From contig ONKA01000003.1 of NCBI GenBank assembly GCA_900318265.1, positions 234,378 through 298,377 of the forward strand: DNA of 64,000 nt, written 5' to 3'. A program made the position numbers and the translations under genes. Shown piece after piece: positions 49,212 through 58,329 of this stretch; positions within the stretch are counted from its first letter, which is position 1; every line of letters starts with the position of its first letter. The notes beneath the pieces were generated by a model. It searched no databases and was not told the DNA's origin. It saw only the letters and a program-made list of their open reading frames with translations. Source of the DNA: an uncultured Bacteroidales bacterium (lineage in GTDB: Bacteria > Bacteroidota > Bacteroidia > Bacteroidales > F082).

Positions 49212-51215
49212 TTATGCCTTGTCGTTTTTGGTATCGGTTCCCCACCGCATCACGTTGCCGATGAACGCTTCCGCAACCTCTTTGATCACATAGCCATCGC
49301 CGTCATAGAAAGCGGGGAAGGTGAGTTGTTGTTTCTGTTCTTCTTTATCTTTATAGCTAAACAAGTCGCCCTGCTGTTCGTCAAGGGCGTAGGTCTTGAA
49401 GATGTCGTTCCAGAGGTAGAAGCAGACCTTCGAAACGAAGGTATCGTATGAAATGATGTCGTTTTTCGCCTTGGCGAAGAAATAACCCAACTGCTTGTCG
49501 GCCGAATTGGTCATTTTGTCGATGATGGCGTTGATTTGTTGTAGGAACGCCCACCAGTCGTGGTCGCCTTCAATCTTGAAATCGAACGGAATCTTTTCTC
49601 CGTTTTCGTTCAGTTTGAAGGAGCCGTCCTCGTTTTTCTTGTAGGGTCTGACAATCTTCATATATTTCCATTCCCAACGGCGCTTGAATGCCGAGTCGAT
49701 GGGGAAGAGGCTTTGGTCGCTTGTGTTCATGGTGGCCCAGATGTAGAGGTTGGCGGGCAGCTTCATGATTTTGCCAGTCTTGATTTGTTCATCCAAATCA
49801 TTGAAAGCGGCAAAATACTCCTTCAGATAGTTTTCCAAGGCCTTGTCGGGCTTAATTTCATACTCTGAAACGCCGTCATCGCCTCTATCCAAGAGTTGGA
49901 AGATGTCGCCGAAGATTTGGGCGCAGTTGCCACGGTTGATTTCTTCAATCACAAGAATGACGGGCTTGTCCGTGGTCCATGCCTTGGTATAGGCTTGCAC
50001 AAAGGCTTGCGGCGTGTAGTCGTAAACGATTTCGTCTTTGGTGGCTTGGTTGTCTTTGTCGGCCATCACGGGTTTCTCGTTGCCTTCCACCACGTAGGTT
50101 TGCGGCACGGACTTCATGATGGGTTTGTAGCAACCCACAAAAGTGGAGTAATCGCTATCGGGATGGAAGGTCGTGCGGATGACCTGCTCCTTCTCGTCAA
50201 TGCCATTTTCTCGGATGATTTCTTTGATTCTGTGTGATTTGCCCGTGCCTGGGGCACCGTAGAAGATTTGCTGGAGAGGGTATCCTTTCAAATCATTATT
50301 GGCTTTTTTGGAAACAAGGTATAATTGATGCTCTCCATTGGGGCCTGTTTTGTATAGGTAATTAGTCCCGTAGCAACATTGAATCATCTTGATAAAATCA
50401 TCAAGTGTCAGTTGGTAATCTCCATTTGCATTCCATTGAGTGCTTAGGAATACATTTCGTTCTCCCAGTGTAAATTGGTCTTCAAACCATCTCGTATGAC
50501 TAAGATTTCTTGCCTTTACATCATCTAAGGTGGATTCTAAAAACATCCCTGTTAATTTAAAGGTGCTTCTTTTGCTTACCTTGATTGGTGAAGTAGAGCT
50601 TGCATAAGGAACAATAGCATCTAATCCATCTATTTTGTTAACATATTGAATTACAGACAAGACGAATGAAGTAAGATTCTTTTCGCTAAAAATGAGTTCG
50701 GTTACATTTTTTTGTGATGAAACATCATCCTCGGACGAATCAAGTTTTAATCTAATAGTAACAGAATTATCATCTTTGTAAAACTCTAAAACGGATCTTT
50801 CTTCGAGCAAGAAATGACGTATATTAAACTTGCTGCTCTTGTCTTCTAAAGCATTTAGATAAATACGTCCGTCATTCCGATAAATTAGATTTACAGAATA
50901 TGTTTTTTTCTCATTTGGCCCAAAAAATGAGCAAATAGCTTGAAAGTCTTTAATAAACACATTTGGGTCAGAGCTAACTACCGTTGAAGAAGAGGAAGTC
51001 GTAATGTATAGAGGTGAACAGTTGACGATTGCCCCAAGTGCTTTTAAATAATCTGCTCTATAAAGTGTAAATGAGATAGGTGTTTTTGAACCTTTCGTTA
51101 ATGTTGGTGCAATCAGTTGCAATATCTCATTTGAAAGATTAAGACTTGTTTCTCCAGAGTTCTTTGGAGAAAGCTTGTAGTGTGCGTCTTGGGAGTGAAT
51201 GCGTTTGGTAATCAT
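49212..51215 (-). CDS. McrB-like AAA+ restriction motor (LlaJI R1-like)
   Basis: 667-residue AAA+ protein of the McrB group, a GTP-type motor that translocates DNA for its nuclease partner. Walker A is FYGAPGTGKSHRI (residues 320-327), Walker B ILVIEEINRGN (420-429), and the sensor YIWATMNTSDQSLFPIDSAF with KRRWEW (490-516) is McrB-specific. The first 310 residues are the DNA-recognition part and match nothing I know. The base composition changes abruptly at the domain border (about 50280): the AAA part is near 50% G+C, the N-terminal part near 30%. It lies one base after the second C5-methylase gene. Confidence 0.88.
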   Translation of the reverse strand: MITKRIHSQDAHYKLSPKNSGETSLNLSNEILQLIAPTLTKGSKTPISFTLYRADYLKALGAIVNCSPLYITTSSSSTVVSSDPNVFIKDFQAICSFFGPNEKKTYSVNLIYRNDGRIYLNALEDKSSKFNIRHFLLEERSVLEFYKDDNSVTIRLKLDSSEDDVSSQKNVTELIFSEKNLTSFVLSVIQYVNKIDGLDAIVPYASSTSPIKVSKRSTFKLTGMFLESTLDDVKARNLSHTRWFEDQFTLGERNVFLSTQWNANGDYQLTLDDFIKMIQCCYGTNYLYKTGPNGEHQLYLVSKKANNDLKGYPLQQIFYGAPGTGKSHRIKEIIRENGIDEKEQVIRTTFHPDSDYSTFVGCYKPIMKSVPQTYVVEGNEKPVMADKDNQATKDEIVYDYTPQAFVQAYTKAWTTDKPVILVIEEINRGNCAQIFGDIFQLLDRGDDGVSEYEIKPDKALENYLKEYFAAFNDLDEQIKTGKIMKLPANLYIWATMNTSDQSLFPIDSAFKRRWEWKYMKIVRPYKKNEDGSFKLNENGEKIPFDFKIEGDHDWWAFLQQINAIIDKMTNSADKQLGYFFAKAKNDIISYDTFVSKVCFYLWNDIFKTYALDEQQGDLFSYKDKEEQKQQLTFPAFYDGDGYVIKEVAEAFIGNVMRWGTDTKNDKA

Positions 51216-51216
51216 A

Positions 51217-52281
51217 TTATGAAAGTATTTTTTTTGTAATCAAATAATACATCACTGCATATATAGTATTCACGCTAACGGCATTGCCAGCTTGTTTATA
51301 CATTGCTCCATCTGGGACACCTGCTTCTTCAGCCTTTGTCGCAAAGTCAGGCCCAAATCCTTGAATCATGAAAGCTTCTTTAGGTGTCAGTTTTCGAATC
51401 GCTATCTTAGCCAATTCCTCTTTGCTCATTCTCTCTGCTGGTTTATCTTTTCCCTTTGATTGAATAAACAAATCACTATAATAGTTATCTTGACAAGCGC
51501 GATGCATTTTGTGCATGGTGGCAGTTAATGGCCGAGCAATAATCTGGTCAATTTCCGATTTTGATTTAAAACCAGAACTGCCATCACTTAATATTGTCGG
51601 TTTTATTTTTTCTGAAAGGTAGTATTTCTTATCAACATCTCTGTCAAGCAAATCAATGGTCGAATTGTAGAAATGCAGCGAACATTTGCTTCTATCCATT
51701 TGACTAAAAGAGGCTTTAACAAGATCCGACGTGAAATCAAAACGGCCTAAGTACTTTCTTCTTGCAAAAATAATAACCCTATTGCGTTTTTGTGGTAGGC
51801 CAAAATCATTCGAGTTGAAAACATCCATTTTTACAATGTACCCAGCATTCTCCAATTCGCTTTTTATAACAGCAATTGTGTTTCCCTTATCATGATTCTT
51901 TAAGTTCTTGACATTCTCCAAGAGAACATAGCGTGGATGTCTACTATTTACCATATCCATGATTCGGAAAAACATTTGTCCTCTTTCTTCCTCAAATCCT
52001 TCTTGGCTTCCCATCATACTAAACGTTTGACACGGAAACCCTCCTGAAAGAATCTCATATTTAGGGAATTGTTTCATCCATTTTTTGTTCTTCACAAAAT
52101 CTACGATATCTCCCATCGGGAATTCGCCATCAGTATCATAATTTGCTTTGTAGGTGCTAATTGCCGTTTTGTCAATCTCGGAAAAAGCGATTGTATCAAT
52201 AGGAATACTAAGGTCATGAGAAATTAAATCCATGGCCCTTCTAAAACCACCTATACCAGCAAAAAGTTCTACGTGATTCAT
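51217..52281 (-). CDS. DNA C5-cytosine methyltransferase (second of pair)
   Basis: 354 residues. Motif I VELFAGIGGFRRAM, motif IV GGFPCQTFSMMGSQ (catalytic Cys 84), motif VI YVLLENVKNLKNHD, motif VIII NDFGLPQKRNRVIIF, motif IX region KLTPKEAFMIQGF and motif X YKQAGNAVSVNTIYAVM are all present, so it should be active. It overlaps the preceding methylase gene by 4 bases (ATGA) and probably methylates the opposite strand of an asymmetric site, as the two methylases of LlaJI do. AT-rich compared with the chromosome. Confidence 0.93.
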   Translation of the reverse strand: MNHVELFAGIGGFRRAMDLISHDLSIPIDTIAFSEIDKTAISTYKANYDTDGEFPMGDIVDFVKNKKWMKQFPKYEILSGGFPCQTFSMMGSQEGFEEERGQMFFRIMDMVNSRHPRYVLLENVKNLKNHDKGNTIAVIKSELENAGYIVKMDVFNSNDFGLPQKRNRVIIFARRKYLGRFDFTSDLVKASFSQMDRSKCSLHFYNSTIDLLDRDVDKKYYLSEKIKPTILSDGSSGFKSKSEIDQIIARPLTATMHKMHRACQDNYYSDLFIQSKGKDKPAERMSKEELAKIAIRKLTPKEAFMIQGFGPDFATKAEEAGVPDGAMYKQAGNAVSVNTIYAVMYYLITKKILS

Positions 52282-53408
52282 ACAAATTTCATTATGCCGT
52301 CTCCTATGGCCTTTGCAAGTTTAACCGGTACCGCATTTCCAACTTGGGCGTACCACATATTCTGCGCTCCTGTAAAAACGAAGTCATCAGGGAAGGTTTG
52401 TATACGAGCAGCCTCTCTTGGGCTCAGCCCTCTTGCTTCCCATGGATGAATATACATGTTGCAATCAAACTTCATGTGAGAAGTAATGGTCTTGCAAATT
52501 TGTGTTTCGTCTAATTTAAAATATTTGTCCTTAAAGATGTCGTTACGTCTCTTATAGGGCATAATATCGGCAATAGATTCATGAAGAGAATTTGCTCCTT
52601 GAGGAAGTCGCCTAAAAATCTCGATGTCTCTTTCGTTATTATACCTGTTTTTATGGTTGTATAGCTTTGTTATGACCCTATTACCATTTATGAAATAATA
52701 GAATTTGGTCTTCGGATATTCAAAATCGCATTCAGTAAAACCGGATTGAGCGTCCTCAACACCACTTTGCCCTTTGTCTTTCTTTGCTTCTAAATGAGGG
52801 AGTCCATACAATGCGTCTCGCAAAACAAAAGGTTTGCGTTTGTGGCGGTATATTTCTTCAAAGATTTCTATGGGCTGAACACCCATGCGATTGCCAATCA
52901 TTATAAAACGCTCCCTGTTTTGAGGAACACCATAATCTTGGGCTTTCAACACATCGTAATCAAATAAATACTCTTCCCCTAGATATTCTTTGAAGTTTTG
53001 TATGATTTCATCCTTCTTATTCATCATACCCTTCACATTCTCCATAATGAAGAATTTAGGACGAACTTTGCTTAAAAAGATCAAATACTGCTTGTACAGA
53101 CTATTTCGCGGATCATCAAGAATCCTTTGTCTATTGGCCATAGAGAATCCTTGACAAGGAGGCCCACCACATACTAGGGTAATATTTTTGAGCATTTCTT
53201 CATATTCATCCAGATGATCATTAAGCACAGCGATGTCTCCAATATAATAGTGTTCATCGGAAAGCTCATGGTTGAACTTATATGTATTAGCGAACTGCTC
53301 TACAATTTCGTTGACAAACCAAGGCGTAAACCCGGCTTGCTCCAATCCTAAGCTAAGGCCACCACAGCCTGCGAACAAGTCGATGAATGTATATTTCTTT
53401 TTTGGCAT
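52278..53408 (-). CDS. DNA C5-cytosine methyltransferase (first of pair)
   Basis: 376 residues with a complete set of motifs: I FIDLFAGCGGLSLGLEQAGF, IV CGGPPCQGFSMANRQ (Cys 85), VI FFIMENVKGM, VIII QDYGVPQNRERFIMIG, IX LSPREAARIQTFPDDF and X WYAQVGNAVPVKLAKAIGDG. The target-recognition region lies between about 180 and 310 and differs from that of its partner. Its own promoter-like box lies in the 76-base gap after the receiver gene, so module B may be transcribed separately from module A. Confidence 0.94.
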   Translation of the reverse strand: MPKKKYTFIDLFAGCGGLSLGLEQAGFTPWFVNEIVEQFANTYKFNHELSDEHYYIGDIAVLNDHLDEYEEMLKNITLVCGGPPCQGFSMANRQRILDDPRNSLYKQYLIFLSKVRPKFFIMENVKGMMNKKDEIIQNFKEYLGEEYLFDYDVLKAQDYGVPQNRERFIMIGNRMGVQPIEIFEEIYRHKRKPFVLRDALYGLPHLEAKKDKGQSGVEDAQSGFTECDFEYPKTKFYYFINGNRVITKLYNHKNRYNNERDIEIFRRLPQGANSLHESIADIMPYKRRNDIFKDKYFKLDETQICKTITSHMKFDCNMYIHPWEARGLSPREAARIQTFPDDFVFTGAQNMWYAQVGNAVPVKLAKAIGDGIMKFV

Positions 53409-53435
53409 ATTATATCGCTCAAATATTATTAAACT

Positions 53436-53444
53436 GCAAAACTA
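53436..53444 (-). promoter_or_regulatory. Possible internal promoter before the C5-methylase pair
   Basis: TAGTTTTGC on the minus strand, 27 bases before the methylase ATG, in the only sizeable gap of the eight-gene cluster. Confidence 0.45.
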
Positions 53445-53484
53445 CACATTTTTTATTCAAAACTTGTGGCATAGAATAGAAGGG

Positions 53485-54645
53485 TTAGTCTTTCAACGCT
53501 CTTTCTGGTATAGATGGTAATGCTTGACGTTGGAGATATGTCATCAATCTAGATTTAAGCCTGATACTATATGGAGGTAATAAACGCCCAATGCGTTTAT
53601 CCTTAATATCTTGCCAAAATACACAGCGTAATTTTTTGAACTCAAAAACGATGATTTTTCCATCATCAATGAAAGGAACAACTGACGAATCGATAGGTTC
53701 TAAAAACGCACCTTTAAAAAACTTATAACGAGAGTTTTTCTTTTTTAGTTCTGACTCTTTTAATACTTTCCCTTTTACAAGATATAATTCAGGATTAATG
53801 TTGCGTACTAAATCACAGTCCGGCCTGAAATTAAAATAATAATTCTTTCCTTCTTTATATATATCTCCTAAAACGGGATAAGGAAGCAAGTAATCGTCCT
53901 TAATATACTTTTCCCTTTCTAATAACTTCCGCAGGTCTGTTTTAGAAATAGTGTTCTTTGTTTTGTGAACAATACTTTTGTCTAGAATCAAAGGAGCACA
54001 AGTAGATAATAAATTGTTAAAAAGCAGATTTCCTATCTCGGCGTTTTCGGCACCAACATCATCATAATATGTGTTCATCAAAATAGAAACCCAATTAGAT
54101 GAAATTCCATTTAAATCATGGAACAGTTTTGAAGTGGCTTTATGGGTGTTATATTCCCATCGTTTCATAACGTATATAGAAGGGACTTTCTTAACCCATT
54201 TCGCAATTGTCGAGAACAGAATCGTCCCGCTTTTTATCTCTGATTTACTTTTTACAAAAATGTTGTTGCTTTTGTTTGCGTCAAACAACCCTTTAGCTGC
54301 TAATGTTAATTCGATATCGTGCGGGTCTTCATTTGTAAATATGAAAATCGGAATAAAACATAAACTATTTATTTCCTCAATAAATTGTATATTCTCATCT
54401 ATAAGCGCAGGGGGAATAATAGGCAAATTGTGTAAATTCCAATCCAAAACCAAAAAACTAAGATTTCTGAAATTCTGAATTACTTTAGGGTCGGGAATAG
54501 AAGTATATGCTAATAGTGGAATGTTTTTATTAAGCATATATTTGTATATTTTATTAATGCCGTCTCCACTTGCTTTTTTACCAATTTCTTCATCAATAAT
54601 TACCCCAATCCCATTAAATAGAGAAACAATGTCTTTACTATTCAT
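53485..54645 (-). CDS. Divergent receiver-domain protein, partner of the dual-ATPase kinase
   Basis: 386 residues with a receiver-like N-terminal domain (1-135). The acidic pocket is GVIIDEEIG (Asp 18, Glu 19-20), the acceptor Asp 68 is at the end of FLVLDWNL, the conserved Thr 104 is in IFIFTNE and the Lys 132 in NIFVKSK: the full set needed for phosphorylation, at the right spacing. The C-terminal 250 residues are of unknown fold; a PDCDLVRNINPELYLVKGK segment and FFKGAFLEPIDSSVVPFIDD recall other uncharacterised defence-island proteins. There is no recognisable DNA-binding domain, so the output may be an effector rather than transcription. It starts 3 bases after the kinase gene. Confidence 0.7.
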   Translation of the reverse strand: MNSKDIVSLFNGIGVIIDEEIGKKASGDGINKIYKYMLNKNIPLLAYTSIPDPKVIQNFRNLSFLVLDWNLHNLPIIPPALIDENIQFIEEINSLCFIPIFIFTNEDPHDIELTLAAKGLFDANKSNNIFVKSKSEIKSGTILFSTIAKWVKKVPSIYVMKRWEYNTHKATSKLFHDLNGISSNWVSILMNTYYDDVGAENAEIGNLLFNNLLSTCAPLILDKSIVHKTKNTISKTDLRKLLEREKYIKDDYLLPYPVLGDIYKEGKNYYFNFRPDCDLVRNINPELYLVKGKVLKESELKKKNSRYKFFKGAFLEPIDSSVVPFIDDGKIIVFEFKKLRCVFWQDIKDKRIGRLLPPYSIRLKSRLMTYLQRQALPSIPERALKD

Positions 54646-54648
54646 TTC

Positions 54649-56898
54649 CTATTCCTCCTCATTAACATTATTAAAATCAACTTTAAAATTTGCTCCTGGC
54701 AATACTAAAGGTTCATTCATTAAAACAATACTAAAGCCCATTCTATATAAGAGTTGTCGAGCAATATACAATCCCAACCCGCGGCCTTCATCCTTTCCAG
54801 AATAAAAAGCCTCAAAAATATAAGGCTTATCCTCATCCGCAACTCCTGGTCCGTTGTCTGAAAACACCAATTCTTTTTTGTCACCATCAAGTATTATGTG
54901 TATTTTTTTATCCATACGACTAATCGATGACAACCAATAGATTGCATTATCAAACAGGTTTATCAATAATTGCAGAATAACGGCATCTGTACATTTTATG
55001 GCAAGGGGTGCACCTCTTTCCTCTATTACCAAATCAATTTTGGCTCTAATTAATGTGTTTTTATATATTTGTGCGACTTTGTCTAATATTGGGATAATCC
55101 GTATCGTTCTTTTTCGCTGCTTAGATGATTTGAATAAAAGTTGAATATTCCTCATTTCATCTTGGACAAAAAGGAGAATACTCTTTATCTCGGTTAATTC
55201 CTCCGATATTACAGATTTCTCTAGAATTCCTCTTTTCACAGCATCCGATAAATCCACAAGGTGATTTATGCCTTGAGATAACATCATCATCAAATCATGT
55301 GAAGCAGTTTCTACCGATAGGCCAACAGCAGCAAGTTCTTCTGTAACATTTATTCGATTATTATATATTTCCTTCTCTTTGATATAAGCAGAATGCAAAT
55401 CTTTATATAATTCTATAGCTTCATTATTATCTTTTACAACATCATACAGCCTTCGAAATTTATTCTCTGTAATATGAAGTTCAGCATCCTTTTGTTCTTT
55501 AATAAGTTTAATTCTCTGCTTATATTGCTCGTATGGATGTTGCCGAATATATAATAAAAACGAATGGATGAGCATTATGAAATCCCTAGTGGCTCTGCCT
55601 TCTTCGATAAGGCCCTCTCTGTTTGTTTTATCTTTCAGTTTGGGATTGCCTTTTTTGGTAATATCCACAAATCCAACCACTTGATCGTTACTAAGATACC
55701 CGCCTGCTTTTCCTGTACCTCTTTTTTTATCTGTTTCTAACCAATCGTTATCGGCATCTCCGTAAGGTGAAACACGAATCTTATCTCGATACAAATAAAT
55801 CCTATGTTCTTTGACAATATCTTTGTCTGCTTTATCCAAATAGTAAACACTCTCTTTATCAGCAGCGAAGTCAAAAACAAAAAAATTAAAAGAGAAGCTT
55901 CCGCATTCAGGCTCTCTTAACATTGGGTTTTCAAAAATATCTTTATTAGCCATAAACCGCTCTTTAAACGGGGTCAATGCTGTTAATAAAGGGTCCTTCA
56001 AAGATAACACATACGGATTTCCATTTAATACATACTCAAATTGAAGTCGATTATGATTGTATTTGCCCTTTGTTATTCTTAAAACAGAGTACTCTTTTAA
56101 TAAAGTAGCCAACTTATCCACTTTGGGATCAATGTATGGCATATCCTCCCCGTTCATATTGAATCCAATACTAAATGGATACTTTATGGTACGTTTAAAG
56201 ATTTTGTCGAATACTGACTCTAACTTTTGGGACTCCTTATTGACTTTGTCAATCTTATCTTTATCCCAGGTTCCTTTTAAATCAGAAATTTCTATTATTG
56301 TTCCATGTGCATTGTCCGTAAACTCTTTATGATTTACTATGACGTTTCTTTCTATAAAATGAATCGGTGCGTTTTCTTGTAAATCAAAACTCAATTGATC
56401 CAAATATAATTCTTTTTCCTTTCCGTTTTCTTTAAGAAAATCATCGTCATATTTAGAAAAATCATAAGTTAGAGTATATTCATTGTTTTCACCAATTGGT
56501 CTCGTAGTAATAACAATGTTTCTGCCTAATTTAAGCACGGCAAATCTGCCAATACCTTTTTCCCCTTGAATAGTTCTTCCTTTTTTTGTAATTATAGAAC
56601 TGTTTTCTTGTAGTTTTTTATTGGGCGTGGCTGGATTCATCCAACTCTTTTCAATAACATCTCGCCCCATACCCAAACCATTATCCTCAATGATTATTTT
56701 TGAATTTTTTGTAAGTTCAAAGTCACCGGTTTTTTTGTTTGGCACAAAACCTATAAAACTTACTTTTACCCAATCGGCATCTGCATCATAACCGTTTTTT
56801 ATAAGTTCAGCCAACGCAATCTGTTCATCCCTAATTAATTGTTCGCCAAGCATTGTGAGCAAACGAGCATACGGCCTTATTTTTAAACTGGTTCCCAT
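54649..56898 (-). CDS. Dual GHKL ATPase: MORC/Hsp90-like N-domain plus histidine kinase core
   Basis: 749 residues. Residues 1-220 are a MORC/Hsp90-type ATPase: N-box ALAELIKNGYDADADWVKV, G1 IIIEDNGLGMGRD and G2 GEKGIGRFAVLKLG. Residues 240-440 look like the S5-type domain that follows in MORC and MutL relatives (RDKIRVSPYGDADNDWLETD; DKTNREGLIEEG). A coiled coil (455-520) leads to a dimerisation/phospho-acceptor helix with VETASHDLMMML, His 534, and then a complete kinase ATPase: N-box LLINLFDNAIYWL, G1 FSDNGPGVADED, F and G2 boxes YIFEAFYSGKDEGRGLGLYI. So it could both sense through one ATPase and phosphorylate through the other; the receiver partner is the next gene. No membrane segment. 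MORC/MutL-type ATPases in restriction operons have been described (Iyer and colleagues); this two-headed form linked to a receiver is less familiar to me. Confidence 0.82.
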   Translation of the reverse strand: MGTSLKIRPYARLLTMLGEQLIRDEQIALAELIKNGYDADADWVKVSFIGFVPNKKTGDFELTKNSKIIIEDNGLGMGRDVIEKSWMNPATPNKKLQENSSIITKKGRTIQGEKGIGRFAVLKLGRNIVITTRPIGENNEYTLTYDFSKYDDDFLKENGKEKELYLDQLSFDLQENAPIHFIERNVIVNHKEFTDNAHGTIIEISDLKGTWDKDKIDKVNKESQKLESVFDKIFKRTIKYPFSIGFNMNGEDMPYIDPKVDKLATLLKEYSVLRITKGKYNHNRLQFEYVLNGNPYVLSLKDPLLTALTPFKERFMANKDIFENPMLREPECGSFSFNFFVFDFAADKESVYYLDKADKDIVKEHRIYLYRDKIRVSPYGDADNDWLETDKKRGTGKAGGYLSNDQVVGFVDITKKGNPKLKDKTNREGLIEEGRATRDFIMLIHSFLLYIRQHPYEQYKQRIKLIKEQKDAELHITENKFRRLYDVVKDNNEAIELYKDLHSAYIKEKEIYNNRINVTEELAAVGLSVETASHDLMMMLSQGINHLVDLSDAVKRGILEKSVISEELTEIKSILLFVQDEMRNIQLLFKSSKQRKRTIRIIPILDKVAQIYKNTLIRAKIDLVIEERGAPLAIKCTDAVILQLLINLFDNAIYWLSSISRMDKKIHIILDGDKKELVFSDNGPGVADEDKPYIFEAFYSGKDEGRGLGLYIARQLLYRMGFSIVLMNEPLVLPGANFKVDFNNVNEEE

Positions 56899-56904
56899 AA
56901 TATC

Positions 56905-58275
56905 CTATTTTTGCATGATTATTATGAATTCATTCGGATAAACCTTTTTGCAATTTGGATTATCCTGTTTTGTAAACTTTCCTGTTTTACTATCTCGGAG
57001 AGTCGGCATCAATTTGTGAGGGATGCTCCTTTTGATTACATCTTTTTTTCGTAAACCTGCGTTTTTTAGCAATTCATAGAACACCTCAGCAGATTTGATC
57101 TGGACATCTTTAATTTTGGTGTTTCCAATTACAATGCATGCGTGTCCGTTAGGAACGAGAATGCGTGCCATTTCATAGGCGACTTCACTCATGTCATTAA
57201 AATACTGAGCAACATCACGGGCGATATGTTTGCTTTTTTCTGCCAATGCATTTACGATTTCTTGTGCCAACAGGCTCCCTTTCACTTCTAAAGAGGTATT
57301 ACCTGAATAAGAAGTTCCTATGAATTGCTTTCTAAACTCTGACATGTTGGAAACATATTCCATCCAATAAGCAGTCAACTGGTGAATGTCGGCATACTCG
57401 TATGAAGTCACATAAGGCGGAGAAGTGATAATCATATCCACTGTTTGGGATTCAATTGAAGTATGACGGGCGTCTTCCAAACGAATATCAAACGGCACAT
57501 TCAAATAGCCATTTCTATTAAGATAATCATAATACTCAGCGTTGCTTTTGATCATTTTTTGACAATGACGCTTGAACTCGTCAAACGGATTCGGAATCAA
57601 CTTATTAGGATCAACTTGCGGTTTTGTGCTTGATTGAAGCCAACGGGAACAATTCTTCAAAATATGAGAGATACAAACATAAAAGAATTCCTTAATGTTT
57701 TCTTCAATATCCAAATTGTGAACCGAGTCATACAAAAATGCGATTTTGGCTTTTTCCGACGGGAAAAACCAATAGTCAAGTCGTTCGTGTTTTTGAATGT
57801 TTAAATAGTTTGCCTCGTTATATCCATCAAAAGATGTAACCAAATCTTCGTATGCTTGTTGAAGTTGTTCCGGGGCTATAGGTGTTGTTTTGACTTTCGT
57901 AATTAGTCTTGCCACGGGATTAATATCCGTCCCAATGGATATTTTACCATGAGCTTTGGCTTCCACGAGAGTTGTGCCGCATCCGGCAAACAAATCTGCA
58001 ATGACATTGCAATTAGCAGGTGAATGATCCTCGATAATCTTTTTAACTACATTGGGCAAAAATTTCGCGGGATAGCGATGATAACCATGTGTCCATTGCT
58101 CAGTTGAGCGGAAATCTTCAAACGCCCATTCGGGATCAACTTCTGTTGATGTATCAAAATCCACAAAGCAAAGGGGGCTCTTGTTTGTTTTTCTCGGGCC
58201 ACAAGCCACCTCGCCTCCTTCGTGGAAGAAGGATATTGTTTTGAAATCCAGAATATTACAAGTTTTCATCGCCAA
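56905..58275 (-). CDS. SAM-dependent DNA methylase, N4-cytosine/N6-adenine type
   Basis: 456 residues. The FxGxG SAM motif VIADLFAGCGTTLVEAKAHG (96-101) precedes the catalytic motif DMIITSPPYVTSYEYAD (SPPY 285-288); TSPPY is most often seen in N4-cytosine methylases. HGYHRYPAKFLPNVVKKI (64-81) is the HxYPAKF motif of this subgroup. About 185 residues between the two motifs could form the target-recognition part. First gene of the cluster; a TATATTTGC box lies 17 bases upstream and the dual-ATPase gene begins 6 bases after its stop. It may mark self DNA for a function carried by the ATPase and receiver proteins. Confidence 0.87.
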   Translation of the reverse strand: MAMKTCNILDFKTISFFHEGGEVACGPRKTNKSPLCFVDFDTSTEVDPEWAFEDFRSTEQWTHGYHRYPAKFLPNVVKKIIEDHSPANCNVIADLFAGCGTTLVEAKAHGKISIGTDINPVARLITKVKTTPIAPEQLQQAYEDLVTSFDGYNEANYLNIQKHERLDYWFFPSEKAKIAFLYDSVHNLDIEENIKEFFYVCISHILKNCSRWLQSSTKPQVDPNKLIPNPFDEFKRHCQKMIKSNAEYYDYLNRNGYLNVPFDIRLEDARHTSIESQTVDMIITSPPYVTSYEYADIHQLTAYWMEYVSNMSEFRKQFIGTSYSGNTSLEVKGSLLAQEIVNALAEKSKHIARDVAQYFNDMSEVAYEMARILVPNGHACIVIGNTKIKDVQIKSAEVFYELLKNAGLRKKDVIKRSIPHKLMPTLRDSKTGKFTKQDNPNCKKVYPNEFIIIMQK

Positions 58276-58291
58276 TATACCATATTAATCT

Positions 58292-58300
58292 GCAAATATA
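58292..58300 (-). promoter_or_regulatory. Promoter -7 box of the defence cluster
   Basis: TATATTTGC on the minus strand, 17 bases before the first methylase ATG. Confidence 0.55.
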
Positions 58301-58329
58301 CGAATTTTTCGGTAATCGAAGCAAACAAT

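Noticed and set aside
53485-58275. Equating module A with the Detocs system
   Set aside because: Detocs has a TPR-bearing kinase and a separate effector; here the kinase carries a MORC-like ATPase and a DNA methylase leads the operon.
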